Source: SHAN690 sp040221375 (GTDB taxonomy: Bacteria > Bacteroidota > Bacteroidia > Flavobacteriales_G > Salibacteraceae). Taken from it: a stretch of 64,000 nucleotides of DNA. A program made the position numbers and the translations under genes. The stretch lies in the NCBI GenBank assembly GCA_040221375.1, contig JAVKEP010000015.1, forward strand, positions 92,839 through 156,838, read 5' to 3'. The notes under the pieces were generated by a model. That model searched no databases. It saw nothing but the letters and a program-made list of their open reading frames with translations, and was not told the DNA's origin. Positions 50,615 to 59,445 of the stretch are shown here, one piece after another; positions within the stretch are counted from its first letter, which is position 1, and every line of letters starts with the position of its first letter.

Positions 50615-52219
50615 TTGAACCTTACTTTGCACCCTGATTTGAAAAGGAGCAAACCCATCCCGCCAAAATTACCACCGCTGATTGAGCGTTACCTCAGTGA
50701 AGACAGTTCATTGAAGGACTTCTACTCATATGGTCCTAACCTAGCAGGACTCCATCGAGCGGCTTCCAACCGGACATTCCTGTCATCATCGAGGCGTACT
50801 ATCGTTGAGGTGTTGCAGGCGCAAGCCGCGGAATCGCAGTGCACATCTGAGCGGACGCTGAAAAACATCGAGCGTCTTTCTGAAGAGGATGTCTATACCG
50901 TGGTTACTGGACATCAGCTGTGCATTTACGGAGGGCCCATGTTCTTCCCTTATAAGATTCTTTCTGCGATCAAGCTTGCAAAGCAATTAGAGGACAAAGG
51001 CATCAAAACGGTTCCGGTTTATTGGATGGCGTCTGAAGACCACGATTTCGAAGAGGTGAATCACATCCACATCAAGGAAGATAAAATTACTTGGGAGCGT
51101 GACTCAGGCGGGCCAGTTGGTGCGATGATGCTTGATGGAATCCAATCTTTCCAAGAGGAGCTAAGGCAGATCTTTCAAAATGACCCAATTCGCATAGCTA
51201 CGTTGAAGCGACTCGAAACCATCTACGCACCGGACAAGAATTTGGCCCAAGCCACAATGGACTTGGTTCATTGGTTGTTTGGAGAAATGGGCATCGTAGT
51301 CGTGGATGCATCTGACAAGCGATTGAAAGCCTTGTTCGCACCATTGATGCGGTTAGAATTGGAAGAAAGCTTTTCAGTTGATGCCGTAGAAACGGTGACG
51401 TCGTCGCTCAATGAAATGGGTTACGAAGGCCAGGTGACGGCCCGCGACGTAAATCTATTTTGGATGGAGGGCAACGTGCGGGAGCGCATTGTGCGCGATC
51501 AAGGCGGATTTGCAACTTCGGATGGTAGCAAGACATGGACGGCCGAATCGCTCTATGAACTCCTTGCAGATGAACCGCAAAAATTCAGTCCAAACGTCGT
51601 ACTTAGGCCATTGTACCAGGAGTGTATTCTCCCTAACCTCGCGTACATCGGCGGGCCGGGTGAACTGAGTTATTGGCTTCAATTAAAAGGGGTGTTTGAT
51701 GCCGCTCGTGTTTCTTTTCCGGCGTTAGTTCTGAGGGACATGGCGGTAATCCTTGATACCAAGGCGAAGAAAAGAATGGACCAACTCGGACTTACTAGCA
51801 TGGACGTTTACGGCGATCACGATGCATTGCTAAAAGAAATCGTTCGAAAGATTGGAAGCCACGAGTTTATTGTGGACAACCGCCTGGCCCAAGTAGAAGG
51901 CTTGTTACTCGAAATCGAGCAAGACCTCCTGGCATTTGACGCTACACTCGCAGAAAGCGCGCGAGGCGAAAAAGCGAAGGTGCTCAAACGTCTGGAAGCC
52001 TTGAGAAAGAAAATCTTGAGGGCAGACAAGAGAGCCAACGAGGACGCGGCGCGTAGGCTGAAAGAATTTTTGTCAACTACCTTTCCGAACAGTGCACCCC
52101 AAGAAAGGGTTCTTAATTGGCTCGCATTCTCCCATTCTGAGTCGAATGAGCTTTTCTTTTCAGAACTCTTGGACGCCTTCGATCCACTGGAGGCGAAGCT
52201 CAAGGTATTAACTGCCTGA
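50615..52219 (+). CDS. bshC: Putative cysteine ligase BshC (bacillithiol synthesis)
   Basis: 534 aa from TTG 50615; a TTG at 50639 eight codons on is an alternative, since a -7-like TTACTTTG lies between. Motifs: TVVTGHQLCIYGGPMFFPYKILSAIKLA, VPVYWMASEDHDFEEVNHI, LRPLYQECILPNLAYIGGPGELSYWLQL and a C-terminal coiled-coil region (about 430-500). BshC is proposed to add cysteine to GlcN-malate in the last step of bacillithiol synthesis. bshA and bshB are not in the window. Length matches the family (about 530). Confidence 0.93.
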   Translation: MNLTLHPDLKRSKPIPPKLPPLIERYLSEDSSLKDFYSYGPNLAGLHRAASNRTFLSSSRRTIVEVLQAQAAESQCTSERTLKNIERLSEEDVYTVVTGHQLCIYGGPMFFPYKILSAIKLAKQLEDKGIKTVPVYWMASEDHDFEEVNHIHIKEDKITWERDSGGPVGAMMLDGIQSFQEELRQIFQNDPIRIATLKRLETIYAPDKNLAQATMDLVHWLFGEMGIVVVDASDKRLKALFAPLMRLELEESFSVDAVETVTSSLNEMGYEGQVTARDVNLFWMEGNVRERIVRDQGGFATSDGSKTWTAESLYELLADEPQKFSPNVVLRPLYQECILPNLAYIGGPGELSYWLQLKGVFDAARVSFPALVLRDMAVILDTKAKKRMDQLGLTSMDVYGDHDALLKEIVRKIGSHEFIVDNRLAQVEGLLLEIEQDLLAFDATLAESARGEKAKVLKRLEALRKKILRADKRANEDAARRLKEFLSTTFPNSAPQERVLNWLAFSHSESNELFFSELLDAFDPLEAKLKVLTA

Positions 52220-52307
52220 AGCTCACTGCAAACAGTCAAACCCCCAGAAATATTTCGTCGATTAGTATGGATTTTATTCTGCACTAAGCTAAAATAAGTT
52301 AATACAT

Positions 52308-52325
52308 TATATGTATGTACATATA
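52308..52325. promoter_or_regulatory. Palindromic operator candidate upstream of yceI
   Basis: TATATGTA-TG-TACATATA: perfect 8-base arms with a two-base centre. It lies three bases before the -7 element, so a dimer bound here would cover the spacer between -33 and -7 and block RNA polymerase. MarR- or TetR-type regulators use sites of this form; the regulator is not identified. Confidence 0.6.
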
Positions 52326-52328
52326 TCT

Positions 52329-52336
52329 TATCTTTG
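52329..52336 (+). promoter_or_regulatory. -7 element of yceI
   Basis: TATCTTTG, a full TAnnTTTG match, 12 bases before the ATG at 52349. Confidence 0.55.
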
Positions 52337-52348
52337 CGTTCTAATCTT

Positions 52349-53002
52349 ATGAAAACAATTATGAAAAAGAACACATTAATCATCACCGCGATCACAGTAT
52401 CCGCGGCTTTGGCATCTTGTTCCAGTGACTCTACAAACGCAGAAAGTACGCAATCAGGCGCTCCACAAGAAACCAATGCTGAAGTTGCGAATTGGACTGT
52501 AGATGCAGATCAGTCAAGCATTCGATGGACAGGTGGAACCGCAGGTGCAGCAGTATATTCTCATTTTGGCGACATTAAAGTGAAGAGCGGGGCGTTGACG
52601 ACAGAAGGTAAGGGCATCAAAACTGGCGCATTCGTTGTAGACATGACAACGGTTACTCCTAAAGACAAGGGATACAACGAAGAAAACACTGCAGCTAAGC
52701 TAGTTGGCCATCTATCCTCAGCTGATTTCTTTAATGTGGAAGCCTATCCTGAATCTAGCTTCAACATCACATCCGTGCAAGGAAACAAAATAATGGGCAA
52801 CTTGACCATTCGCGGTAATACGAACCTTGAGACCATCTCAGTTTCTAACATGACCATGAATGAAGATGGGAGTATGACGGCCACCGGTACATTGGTATTC
52901 GATCGCCAGAAGTACGATGTTGCCTGGGAACACTTCCTCAAGGATACCGTACTTTCCGATGACATTACGTTGGAGATTACATTGGTGGCCAAGCAGGCTT
53001 AA
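52349..53002 (+). CDS. YceI family lipoprotein
   Basis: 217 aa from ATG 52349 (ATG 52361 possible). Signal with lipobox (TVSAALASC), a Ser/Thr/Glu-rich linker, then a YceI lipocalin-like barrel: WTVDADQSSIRWTGGTAG, GAFVVDMTTVTPKD, KLVGHLSSADFFNVEAYPESSF and GNLTIRGNTNLETI. YceI proteins bind polyisoprenoids or amphiphiles in the periplasm and are often stress induced. The promoter carries an 18-base palindrome and a terminator follows, so it is a single regulated gene. Confidence 0.92.
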   Translation: MKTIMKKNTLIITAITVSAALASCSSDSTNAESTQSGAPQETNAEVANWTVDADQSSIRWTGGTAGAAVYSHFGDIKVKSGALTTEGKGIKTGAFVVDMTTVTPKDKGYNEENTAAKLVGHLSSADFFNVEAYPESSFNITSVQGNKIMGNLTIRGNTNLETISVSNMTMNEDGSMTATGTLVFDRQKYDVAWEHFLKDTVLSDDITLEITLVAKQA

Positions 53003-53021
53003 CCCTTTCAAAATGAATATG

Positions 53022-53048
53022 AAAAGGCGCTCTAGGGCGCCTTTTTTG
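53022..53048 (+). terminator. Terminator after yceI
   Basis: AAAAGGCGC-TCTAGG-GCGCCTTTT hairpin followed by TTG. The A-rich left side lets it work on either strand. Confidence 0.8.
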
Positions 53049-53112
53049 TTATTCAGCGAAACATCGTGGATTATTCAATGCGCTTGGGGGTCCTTCAATG
53101 CACCCGAAAATC

Positions 53113-53120
53113 TACATTTG
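53113..53120 (+). promoter_or_regulatory. -7 element abutting the guaA start
   Basis: TACATTTG, full match, three bases before the ATG at 53124 and 12 before the ATG at 53133. It implies either a leaderless mRNA or translation from the second ATG. Confidence 0.5.
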
Positions 53121-53123
53121 CGC

Positions 53124-54653
53124 ATGCAAGAAATGATCCTGATTCTCGACTTTGGTTCACAGTACACACAGCTCATTGCACGACGCGTAAGGGAACTGAA
53201 TGTCTACTGTGAGATCCATCCCTATAACGACTTCCCAGCCATCGACACCAATGTCAAGGGGGTCATCTTGAGTGGAAGCCCATTTTCGGTTCGACAGGCG
53301 GATCACCCGATCCCTGACCTTCAACATGTCAAAGGGAAACTTCCCTTATTGGGTGTTTGTTATGGTGCTCAGTTCTTGGCAAACAATTATGGGGGAGAAG
53401 TGCAGGCATCCTCTAAAAGAGAATACGGACGCGCCAATTTAAGCTTTGTCGATCCGTCTTCCCCTCTCCTGAAAGGCGTTTCTGCAGCATCACAAGTCTG
53501 GATGTCGCACGCAGACACGATCTACAAACTGCCCCCGGCCACTTCCATCCTGTGCAGTACGGCAGACGTTGAAATTGGCGGCTACCGATTTGACGACGAA
53601 GAAACGTATGCGCTTCAATTCCATCCTGAAGTATACCACAGCACGGATGGACTGACCGTCCTTCGAAACTTCGTAGTAGGAATATGCAATTGCGTTCAAT
53701 CTTGGACGCCAGAATCCTATGTGGATACGAATGTTGCCCAACTCAAGGAGCAATTGGGAGATGATAGAGTAGTACTTGGGCTCTCAGGAGGAGTAGACAG
53801 CAGCGTGGCTGCCATGCTGTTGCATCGCGCCATTGGTAAGAACCTCTATTGCATTTTCGTCGACAACGGTTTGTTGCGGAAGCACGAATTCGAAAGCGTT
53901 CTGCATCAGTACAAAGACCTCGGATTGAACGTCAAAGGGGTTGACTCAGCTGATCGCTTTTACAAAGAATTGGAAGGCATTTCTGACCCAGAAGCGAAAC
54001 GAAAGGCCATCGGCCGGGTGTTCATCGAGGTGTTTGACGACGAAGCCAACCGCATCAGCAATGTGAAATGGCTCGGGCAAGGAACCATTTATCCGGATGT
54101 CATTGAGTCCAAGTCTGTAAAAGGGCCTTCCGCTACCATTAAAAGCCACCACAATGTCGGCGGGCTTCCGGACTTTATGAAATTGAAAGTAGTAGAGCCT
54201 TTGAGTTCGTTGTTCAAAGATGAGGTGAGGGAAGTCGGTGCAACGCTTGGACTCCCGAAGAATATATTGAATCGACACCCATTTCCTGGTCCCGGACTAG
54301 GCATCCGAATTCTCGGTGACATCACGCCAGAAAAAGTTCGCGTGCTCCAAGAGGTGGATCACATCTACACTGAAGGTCTAAAAGAACATGGCCTGTACGA
54401 GCAGATTTGGCAGGCAGGAGCGATCCTTTTGCCCGTGCGTTCAGTTGGTGTAATGGGAGATGAGCGGACGTATGAAAATGCGGTGGCATTGCGCGCAGTG
54501 ACATCTACCGATGGCATGACGGCCGATTGGTTTCATTTTCCTCACGAATTCCTCGCAACAATCTCTAACAAGATAATCAACAATGTGAAGGGTGTGAACC
54601 GCGTTGTTTACGACATTAGCTCTAAACCCCCCGCCACGATAGAATGGGAGTGA
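53124..54653 (+). CDS. guaA: GMP synthase (glutamine-hydrolysing)
   Basis: 509 aa from ATG 53124 (ATG 53133 gives 506 aa). N-terminal class I glutamine amidotransferase: LDFGSQYTQLIARRVRE, SGSPFSV, nucleophile cysteine in GVCYGAQFLA and FHPEVYHS; then the ATP pyrophosphatase loop LSGGVDSSVAAML and the dimerisation domain with RHPFPGPGLGIRILGD and the closing KPPATIEWE. Converts XMP to GMP. The frame extends upstream through the yceI gene and terminator, but homology begins at MILILDFG. Overlaps the next gene by ten bases. Confidence 0.96.
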   Translation: MQEMILILDFGSQYTQLIARRVRELNVYCEIHPYNDFPAIDTNVKGVILSGSPFSVRQADHPIPDLQHVKGKLPLLGVCYGAQFLANNYGGEVQASSKREYGRANLSFVDPSSPLLKGVSAASQVWMSHADTIYKLPPATSILCSTADVEIGGYRFDDEETYALQFHPEVYHSTDGLTVLRNFVVGICNCVQSWTPESYVDTNVAQLKEQLGDDRVVLGLSGGVDSSVAAMLLHRAIGKNLYCIFVDNGLLRKHEFESVLHQYKDLGLNVKGVDSADRFYKELEGISDPEAKRKAIGRVFIEVFDDEANRISNVKWLGQGTIYPDVIESKSVKGPSATIKSHHNVGGLPDFMKLKVVEPLSSLFKDEVREVGATLGLPKNILNRHPFPGPGLGIRILGDITPEKVRVLQEVDHIYTEGLKEHGLYEQIWQAGAILLPVRSVGVMGDERTYENAVALRAVTSTDGMTADWFHFPHEFLATISNKIINNVKGVNRVVYDISSKPPATIEWE

Positions 54654-56500
54654 TCCGAAACATCTTCGTTTTTCTGTTTTTCCTGAGCATCATTCCCTTG
54701 AGTACGCTTGGACAGGAGAAACCGCAAGTGCACAAAATAAACGGCAGCAAGTACTACTTGCATGTCGTTGAACCGGGCAATACGCTGTACGGGATATCAA
54801 AGTTGTACAACCTATCGATCGACGGAATTCTGATCAGCAACCCAGTAGTAAAAGACGAAGGGTTGAAAGTGAATCAAACGCTCCTCATCCCCGTTACCAG
54901 TGACAATAAAAAAGGATTGGGTGGATTGATTGAAGAGAATGAAAACTTCATCGTGCACGCCGTACAGCCCAAAGAGACGCTCTACGCGATTAGCAAGAAG
55001 TACGAAATCACATTGGACGCTCTGCTCAACGCCAACCCGCAGATCAGGGAGGAGGGCTTGAAGGCAAATTCTCATGTGAAAATACCACTGGCCAAAATAG
55101 AGCCCGAGCAGGAGGAGTTCATTCAGTCTGCTGAGCTCGATAGCCTGCAGGCCCACATCGTCGAAAAAGGGCAAACCCTTTACTCGATCAGTAAAAAGTA
55201 CGGTGTTAGTGTCGCTGAACTCACGGAAGCGAATTCCGAATTAGTTGATGGATTAAAAGAAGGAATGGCCATTCGCATCCCAGGGAAGGTCGTCGTCTTG
55301 CCTCCAAAAACGGTAGAAAAAATCAGGGAAGCACAGGACACAATCGTTACGCATGTGCCATCCTCTGGCGCTGTCGTACGCATAGGATTGTTGCTTCCAA
55401 TCCAGCCGACCTTCCCCGACTCTTTGAATAAACACGATTTCAAAATAAAAGAGGCACAGCGCGTCTCTTTGGGCTTCTATCGAGGTTTTGTTCACGCGGT
55501 GGATTCACTTGCAGCCAAGAACAAGGTCAAAATCGAGATGAAGTTGATCAGTACCGGACAAGATACCTCACGCATCAACGCGTTGATCACCAGCGGGGAA
55601 TTGGATGGACTTGACATCGCAGTTGGACCTTTTTACACGGACCAGTTCATCTACATTGCGGAATACTTGAAAAAAAGAGGTGTGCCGACGATTTGCCCGA
55701 TCCCGAAGCCGTCGAAGATTCTTTTTGGTAAACCCAATGCCATCAAAACTACACCGAGTGAGTCCATGCAGCTGGACGCCATGGCTAAGTTTCTTGCGTT
55801 GAACTACAAAGATTCAAATGTGATCGTTGTAAACTCCAACAAGCTGCCCGATCAGGACGCCGTAGCCTTCTTTAAGTCGAGGTATGCCGTTGCGATGAAC
55901 GTTCCAGACACCGTGATAACGGACGTGGTGCGTGAAGTGAAACTGTGGGACATTACTAGGGAGTCATTGACCATGCGTTTCAGCGATAGCGGCAGCTACA
56001 CGCTTGTTGTTCCTACGACGAACAAGGTATTCGTGACCAAGCTATTCAGCGAATTGTACAACTTGCAGTACGAGACAGACGACAAGTACCGCTTTCGTGT
56101 CATTGGGCTCGAAGAGTGGCAGAAATACGATACTGATTTAGACATTCAACAGCTGCACGCATTGAGGGTTACCATCCCGATTACGGGCTTATTGGATTTC
56201 TCGGATTATCGGGTCATCGCGTATTTCAAGCAATACAAGCAGCAATATGGCTATGAACCAACGAGGTTCACACTGATGGGCTTTGACCTGGCGGATTACC
56301 TCATAACCCAAATGAAGTACAACAGAGACGCATGGTTTAAATCGCCCGAAGAGTTTCAGTTCCAGGGCATTTTGATGAACTACCATTTTTATCGCGTAAT
56401 GCCCGAAAGCGGAATAGAAAACCAAAGCGTTGAGCTGTACGAGTACAATGCATTCAAATTGAAACCCTTTGCCCAATGGCCCACTCAAAAGAGCAAATAG
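54644..56500 (+). CDS. LysM-repeat protein with periplasmic-binding-like domain
   Basis: 618 aa. Signal peptide (IFVFLFFLSIIPLSTLGQ), three LysM repeats (HVVEPGNTLYGISKLYNLS, HAVQPKETLYAISKKYEIT and HIVEKGQTLYSISKKYGVS; about 35-210) and a C-terminal type I periplasmic-binding fold (VRIGLLLPIQ, LDGLDIAVGPFYTDQF, RFTLMGFDLADYLI; about 245-600). LysM modules hold peptidoglycan; the binding-like domain may have lost small-ligand binding. The combination is familiar in Bacteroidota, function unsettled. Starts inside guaA and overlaps hemF by 25 bases. Confidence 0.85.
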   Translation: MGVIRNIFVFLFFLSIIPLSTLGQEKPQVHKINGSKYYLHVVEPGNTLYGISKLYNLSIDGILISNPVVKDEGLKVNQTLLIPVTSDNKKGLGGLIEENENFIVHAVQPKETLYAISKKYEITLDALLNANPQIREEGLKANSHVKIPLAKIEPEQEEFIQSAELDSLQAHIVEKGQTLYSISKKYGVSVAELTEANSELVDGLKEGMAIRIPGKVVVLPPKTVEKIREAQDTIVTHVPSSGAVVRIGLLLPIQPTFPDSLNKHDFKIKEAQRVSLGFYRGFVHAVDSLAAKNKVKIEMKLISTGQDTSRINALITSGELDGLDIAVGPFYTDQFIYIAEYLKKRGVPTICPIPKPSKILFGKPNAIKTTPSESMQLDAMAKFLALNYKDSNVIVVNSNKLPDQDAVAFFKSRYAVAMNVPDTVITDVVREVKLWDITRESLTMRFSDSGSYTLVVPTTNKVFVTKLFSELYNLQYETDDKYRFRVIGLEEWQKYDTDLDIQQLHALRVTIPITGLLDFSDYRVIAYFKQYKQQYGYEPTRFTLMGFDLADYLITQMKYNRDAWFKSPEEFQFQGILMNYHFYRVMPESGIENQSVELYEYNAFKLKPFAQWPTQKSK

Positions 56501-57375
56501 CCGATTGGTTCCATGCGCTTCAATCCGAGATTTGTGCTGCAGTAGAAGCCACGGATGGGAAAGGCCTCTTTAAAAGCGAGACCTGGGAGAGGCCAGGGGG
56601 CGGTGGCGGCGACACCCGAGTGCTGGAATCGGGTAGAATCATCGAGAAAGGCGGAGTGAATTTTTCTGCCGTCTACGGTCAGTTGCCCGAAAAAATCCAA
56701 CACGCGCTAGACGTGAAGAGCGAAGCTTTTTTTGCCACAGGCGTTTCCATCGTAATGCACCCCGAAAATCCACACGTGCCAATCATCCACATGAATGTGA
56801 GGTACTTCGAAATGAGCGAAGATGTTTGGTGGTTTGGCGGAGGCATCGATCTAACACCCCATTACGTAGTAGAAGATCAAGCCCAGTGGTTTCATCAGCA
56901 ATTGAAAGATGTCTGCGATCGCTTTGACACGGGTTATCATGCCAGGTTCTCGAAATGGGCCGACGAGTATTTCTATATCAAGCATCGAAAGGAATCAAGA
57001 GGGGTAAGCGGAATTTTCTTTGATCGATTAAGCACCTCGACCGAGGGTAAGAGCAAAGACGCACTATTTTCCTTTGTGCAAGGGGTAGGGAACCAGTTTG
57101 CCCCGATTTATACGCACTTGATGAAATGCAATCATCAAGCGGCTTACACGCCCATCCAAAAAGCATGGCAATTGCACAGAAGAAGCCGATACGTTGAGTT
57201 CAATCTCGTCCACGACAAAGGCACCAAGTTTGGCCTAGATACGGATGGAAGGATCGATTCAATCCTGATGAGCTTGCCCCCTGAAACAGGATGGAAGTAT
57301 ACCCAAACATGGCCTGAAGACGGAGATGAAATGAAGACCCAGGCCTATCTACGCTCCGTGCACGTACCGAAATAG
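56476..57375 (+). CDS. hemF: Oxygen-dependent coproporphyrinogen III oxidase
   Basis: 299 aa. It decarboxylates two propionates of coproporphyrinogen III in haem synthesis, using O2. Signatures: TWERPGGGGGDTRVLESG, EKGGVNFSAVYG, PIIHMNVRYFE, VWWFGGGIDLTPHY, RGVSGIFFDRL and RRSRYVEFNLVHDKGTKFGL. Its presence points to aerobic growth. The start overlaps the LysM gene by 25 bases, and the stop lies four bases before the convergent aroE stop. Confidence 0.96.
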   Translation: MAHSKEQIADWFHALQSEICAAVEATDGKGLFKSETWERPGGGGGDTRVLESGRIIEKGGVNFSAVYGQLPEKIQHALDVKSEAFFATGVSIVMHPENPHVPIIHMNVRYFEMSEDVWWFGGGIDLTPHYVVEDQAQWFHQQLKDVCDRFDTGYHARFSKWADEYFYIKHRKESRGVSGIFFDRLSTSTEGKSKDALFSFVQGVGNQFAPIYTHLMKCNHQAAYTPIQKAWQLHRRSRYVEFNLVHDKGTKFGLDTDGRIDSILMSLPPETGWKYTQTWPEDGDEMKTQAYLRSVHVPK

Positions 57376-57379
57376 CGAA

Positions 57380-58105
57380 TTACTCCGCACTCCAGATTTC
57401 CCAACTTTTATCTGCTTGTAATTCCAACATTCGCTGTCCGTTGGCCACGACTGCTCCGGTTAGCGATGCCTTTTTTAGGAAAAGGGTTTGTTCAGGATTG
57501 TAGATTAAATCGATGACCAAATGCTTCGAATGGAGCGCTTCGTAGGGTATTTCTGGGTAGGTTGCAACGTTTGGATACATGCCTAAGGGGGTGGTGTTGA
57601 CAATCAAATCTGCGGCCCTTACTTCGGAAGCCGTTAAAGATTCAAAAGTTTTCTGGCCACGACGCGAAACCAATTCGTACCCAACGTTCAATTCAAGCAA
57701 GGTATGAACAACCGCCTGAGCAGCTCCACCATCACCGAGCACAAGCGCTTTTCGAAGGCTTCTACCATTTGAGAGCTCAAGCAATGCCTCCCGAAAGCCA
57801 TAGCAATCTGTGTTGTATCCAATCCACTTCACACCTTTTTTGTGTGCGCAATTGACCGCTCCTATGCGTAAAGCCGTGGGGTCTACCTCATCTAAAAACG
57901 GCAGAATTTCTTTCTTAAAGGGAATGGTGATGTTAAACCCAATTAAGTGTTCTGTATCAAGGAGGTGGGGTAGCTCCTGGAGGTTTGAAATTTCGAATGC
58001 ACCATAGTGGTGGTTGGTCAAACCGAGGTGCTTAAATTTATCCTTGAAGTAGCGAGGAGAAAAGGAATGTTCGAGGGACGTTCCAATCAGGCCATACCGC
58101 TTCAC
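57380..58105 (-). CDS. aroE: Shikimate dehydrogenase
   Basis: 241 aa NADPH enzyme of the shikimate pathway. Motifs: YGLIGTSLEHSFSPRYF (shikimate-binding serines), FNITIPFKKEILPFLD with the catalytic lysine, GAVNCAHKK, GYNTDCYGF with the catalytic aspartate, LVLGDGGAAQAVV (Rossmann loop) and NTTPLGMYPNV. The short length, against about 270 in E. coli, is usual in Bacteroidota. The start overlaps the DUF368 gene stop by four bases, so it is the last gene of a leftward run. Confidence 0.94.
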   Translation of the reverse strand: MKRYGLIGTSLEHSFSPRYFKDKFKHLGLTNHHYGAFEISNLQELPHLLDTEHLIGFNITIPFKKEILPFLDEVDPTALRIGAVNCAHKKGVKWIGYNTDCYGFREALLELSNGRSLRKALVLGDGGAAQAVVHTLLELNVGYELVSRRGQKTFESLTASEVRAADLIVNTTPLGMYPNVATYPEIPYEALHSKHLVIDLIYNPEQTLFLKKASLTGAVVANGQRMLELQADKSWEIWSAE

Positions 58106-59073
58106 GAGCTCTGCAGTTTATTCGAAGCCCACTCTGCTCCGAGTACTGTCAAGAATCCAATAAGCATCAATAATACGCACCCGATGAGCTGAGGGTCGCT
58201 TCCGTACATGAAATTGTTGTTCAAGCCTTCAAATGTGCTGGGCAGTACGCTTCTACTGAAGACGACTACTGTTTCACCACTGTCCTTGGTCATGGTCTCC
58301 AACACCTGTTGCCAAGGCCAAATCTTATTGAGCGATCCGATCAAGAAGCCGGTGAGTACAGAAAGCGTCGCGTCGTGATAGTGTTTAAACGTCCACGATA
58401 GCACCCGTGAGAACACGACCATGCCAAAGAGCATACCGGATCCGAAGGTGACTAGAATGATCAATTGTTCTGGGTTGAATGTTTTAAGGGCCTCTTTCAC
58501 CGTAGGGATGATGTATCCATACATGCCCATCAGGAGCAAGATGAAGCTTCCCGAAATTCCAGGTAAGAGCAAGGCGCTCACAGCTATGGCGCCAGAAAAG
58601 AACACGAAGTAAAGGGCAGGGTTTCCGGGCGCTGGAACGGCGATTGTTATGATGTAGGCCACTACGGCACCGGCTACGATCCCTAGTATGCGACGTCCAT
58701 TCCATTCTTTGATTGCGCGCCCAACAAAAAGCGCACTCACTAAGATCAAGCCAAAGAAATAGGACCAAACGAGAAGGGGATAGGTTTCGAGGAGATGGGT
58801 AATCAAGAAAACGCCTAGGATGATACCGAGAAGCATTCCAACGAGCAAGGAAACGAGAAACATCCCATCCATTGATTTCCATACACCCTTGATTCCGTCA
58901 CGGCGCCAAGCCTTCCATAGTTCTGGTCCCACGGCCTTGATCACGTTGAGTAGACGCTCGTATATACCGGTGATGAAGGCGATGGTGCCGCCGCTTACCC
59001 CAGGAATGACTTCAGCCACGCCCATGGCCATTCCTTTCATGGCATTGAGGACTAAGGACCTAACATCTTGCAT
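58102..59073 (-). CDS. DUF368 membrane protein
   Basis: 323 aa, about eight to nine membrane helices. N-terminal GMAMGVAEVIPGVSGGTIAFITGIYERLL and the second half VSALLLPGISGSFILLLMGMYGYII each carry a PGxSGG/S motif, a pseudo-repeat typical of DUF368. DUF368 (PopT) and DedA members have been linked to undecaprenyl phosphate recycling; the link is from the literature on relatives and not shown here. Overlaps aroE by four bases and the rhodanese gene by one base (TGATG). Confidence 0.87.
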   Translation of the reverse strand: MQDVRSLVLNAMKGMAMGVAEVIPGVSGGTIAFITGIYERLLNVIKAVGPELWKAWRRDGIKGVWKSMDGMFLVSLLVGMLLGIILGVFLITHLLETYPLLVWSYFFGLILVSALFVGRAIKEWNGRRILGIVAGAVVAYIITIAVPAPGNPALYFVFFSGAIAVSALLLPGISGSFILLLMGMYGYIIPTVKEALKTFNPEQLIILVTFGSGMLFGMVVFSRVLSWTFKHYHDATLSVLTGFLIGSLNKIWPWQQVLETMTKDSGETVVVFSRSVLPSTFEGLNNNFMYGSDPQLIGCVLLMLIGFLTVLGAEWASNKLQSS

Positions 59074-59387
59074 CAGTAAGTAGGAATACTAGGGTCAATT
59101 TCTGCGGACCAGGCTAAAATTCCTCCCCGAAGATTTGTCACATTAGAAAATCCTCGTGACATCAGCGCGTTCACAATGGCGCTGGATCGCCCACCAGATT
59201 TACAATGGATGATAACTTCTTTTTTCTGAGACAATTGATCGAGGTTTTGCATGATTTCTCCCATAGGAATATGCTGTGCGCCGATGTTGCAGTACTCGTA
59301 TTCATTGATCTCTCTGACGTCGATGACTTGGATATCGGCTCCTGAATCCAATTTGGCCTTGAGCTCTTGTACGCTGATTTCTTTCAT
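59073..59387 (-). CDS. Rhodanese-like domain protein
   Basis: 104 aa from ATG 59387, which is where the family domain begins (MKEISVQELKAKLDSGA). Single rhodanese domain: VIDVREINEYEYCNIGAQHIP and the active-site loop HCKSGGRSSA with the catalytic cysteine. The loop composition suits a sulfurtransferase of the GlpE/PspE type. An upstream ATG at 59429 is in frame but adds residues outside the domain. It is the head of the rhodanese-DUF368-aroE run. Physiological sulfur donor unknown. Confidence 0.88.
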   Translation of the reverse strand: MKEISVQELKAKLDSGADIQVIDVREINEYEYCNIGAQHIPMGEIMQNLDQLSQKKEVIIHCKSGGRSSAIVNALMSRGFSNVTNLRGGILAWSAEIDPSIPTY

Positions 59388-59445
59388 GGAAGGAAAAGGT
59401 TGATTTATCGATGATGATCTGAACATCAAAGTAGCACCGAATGCT

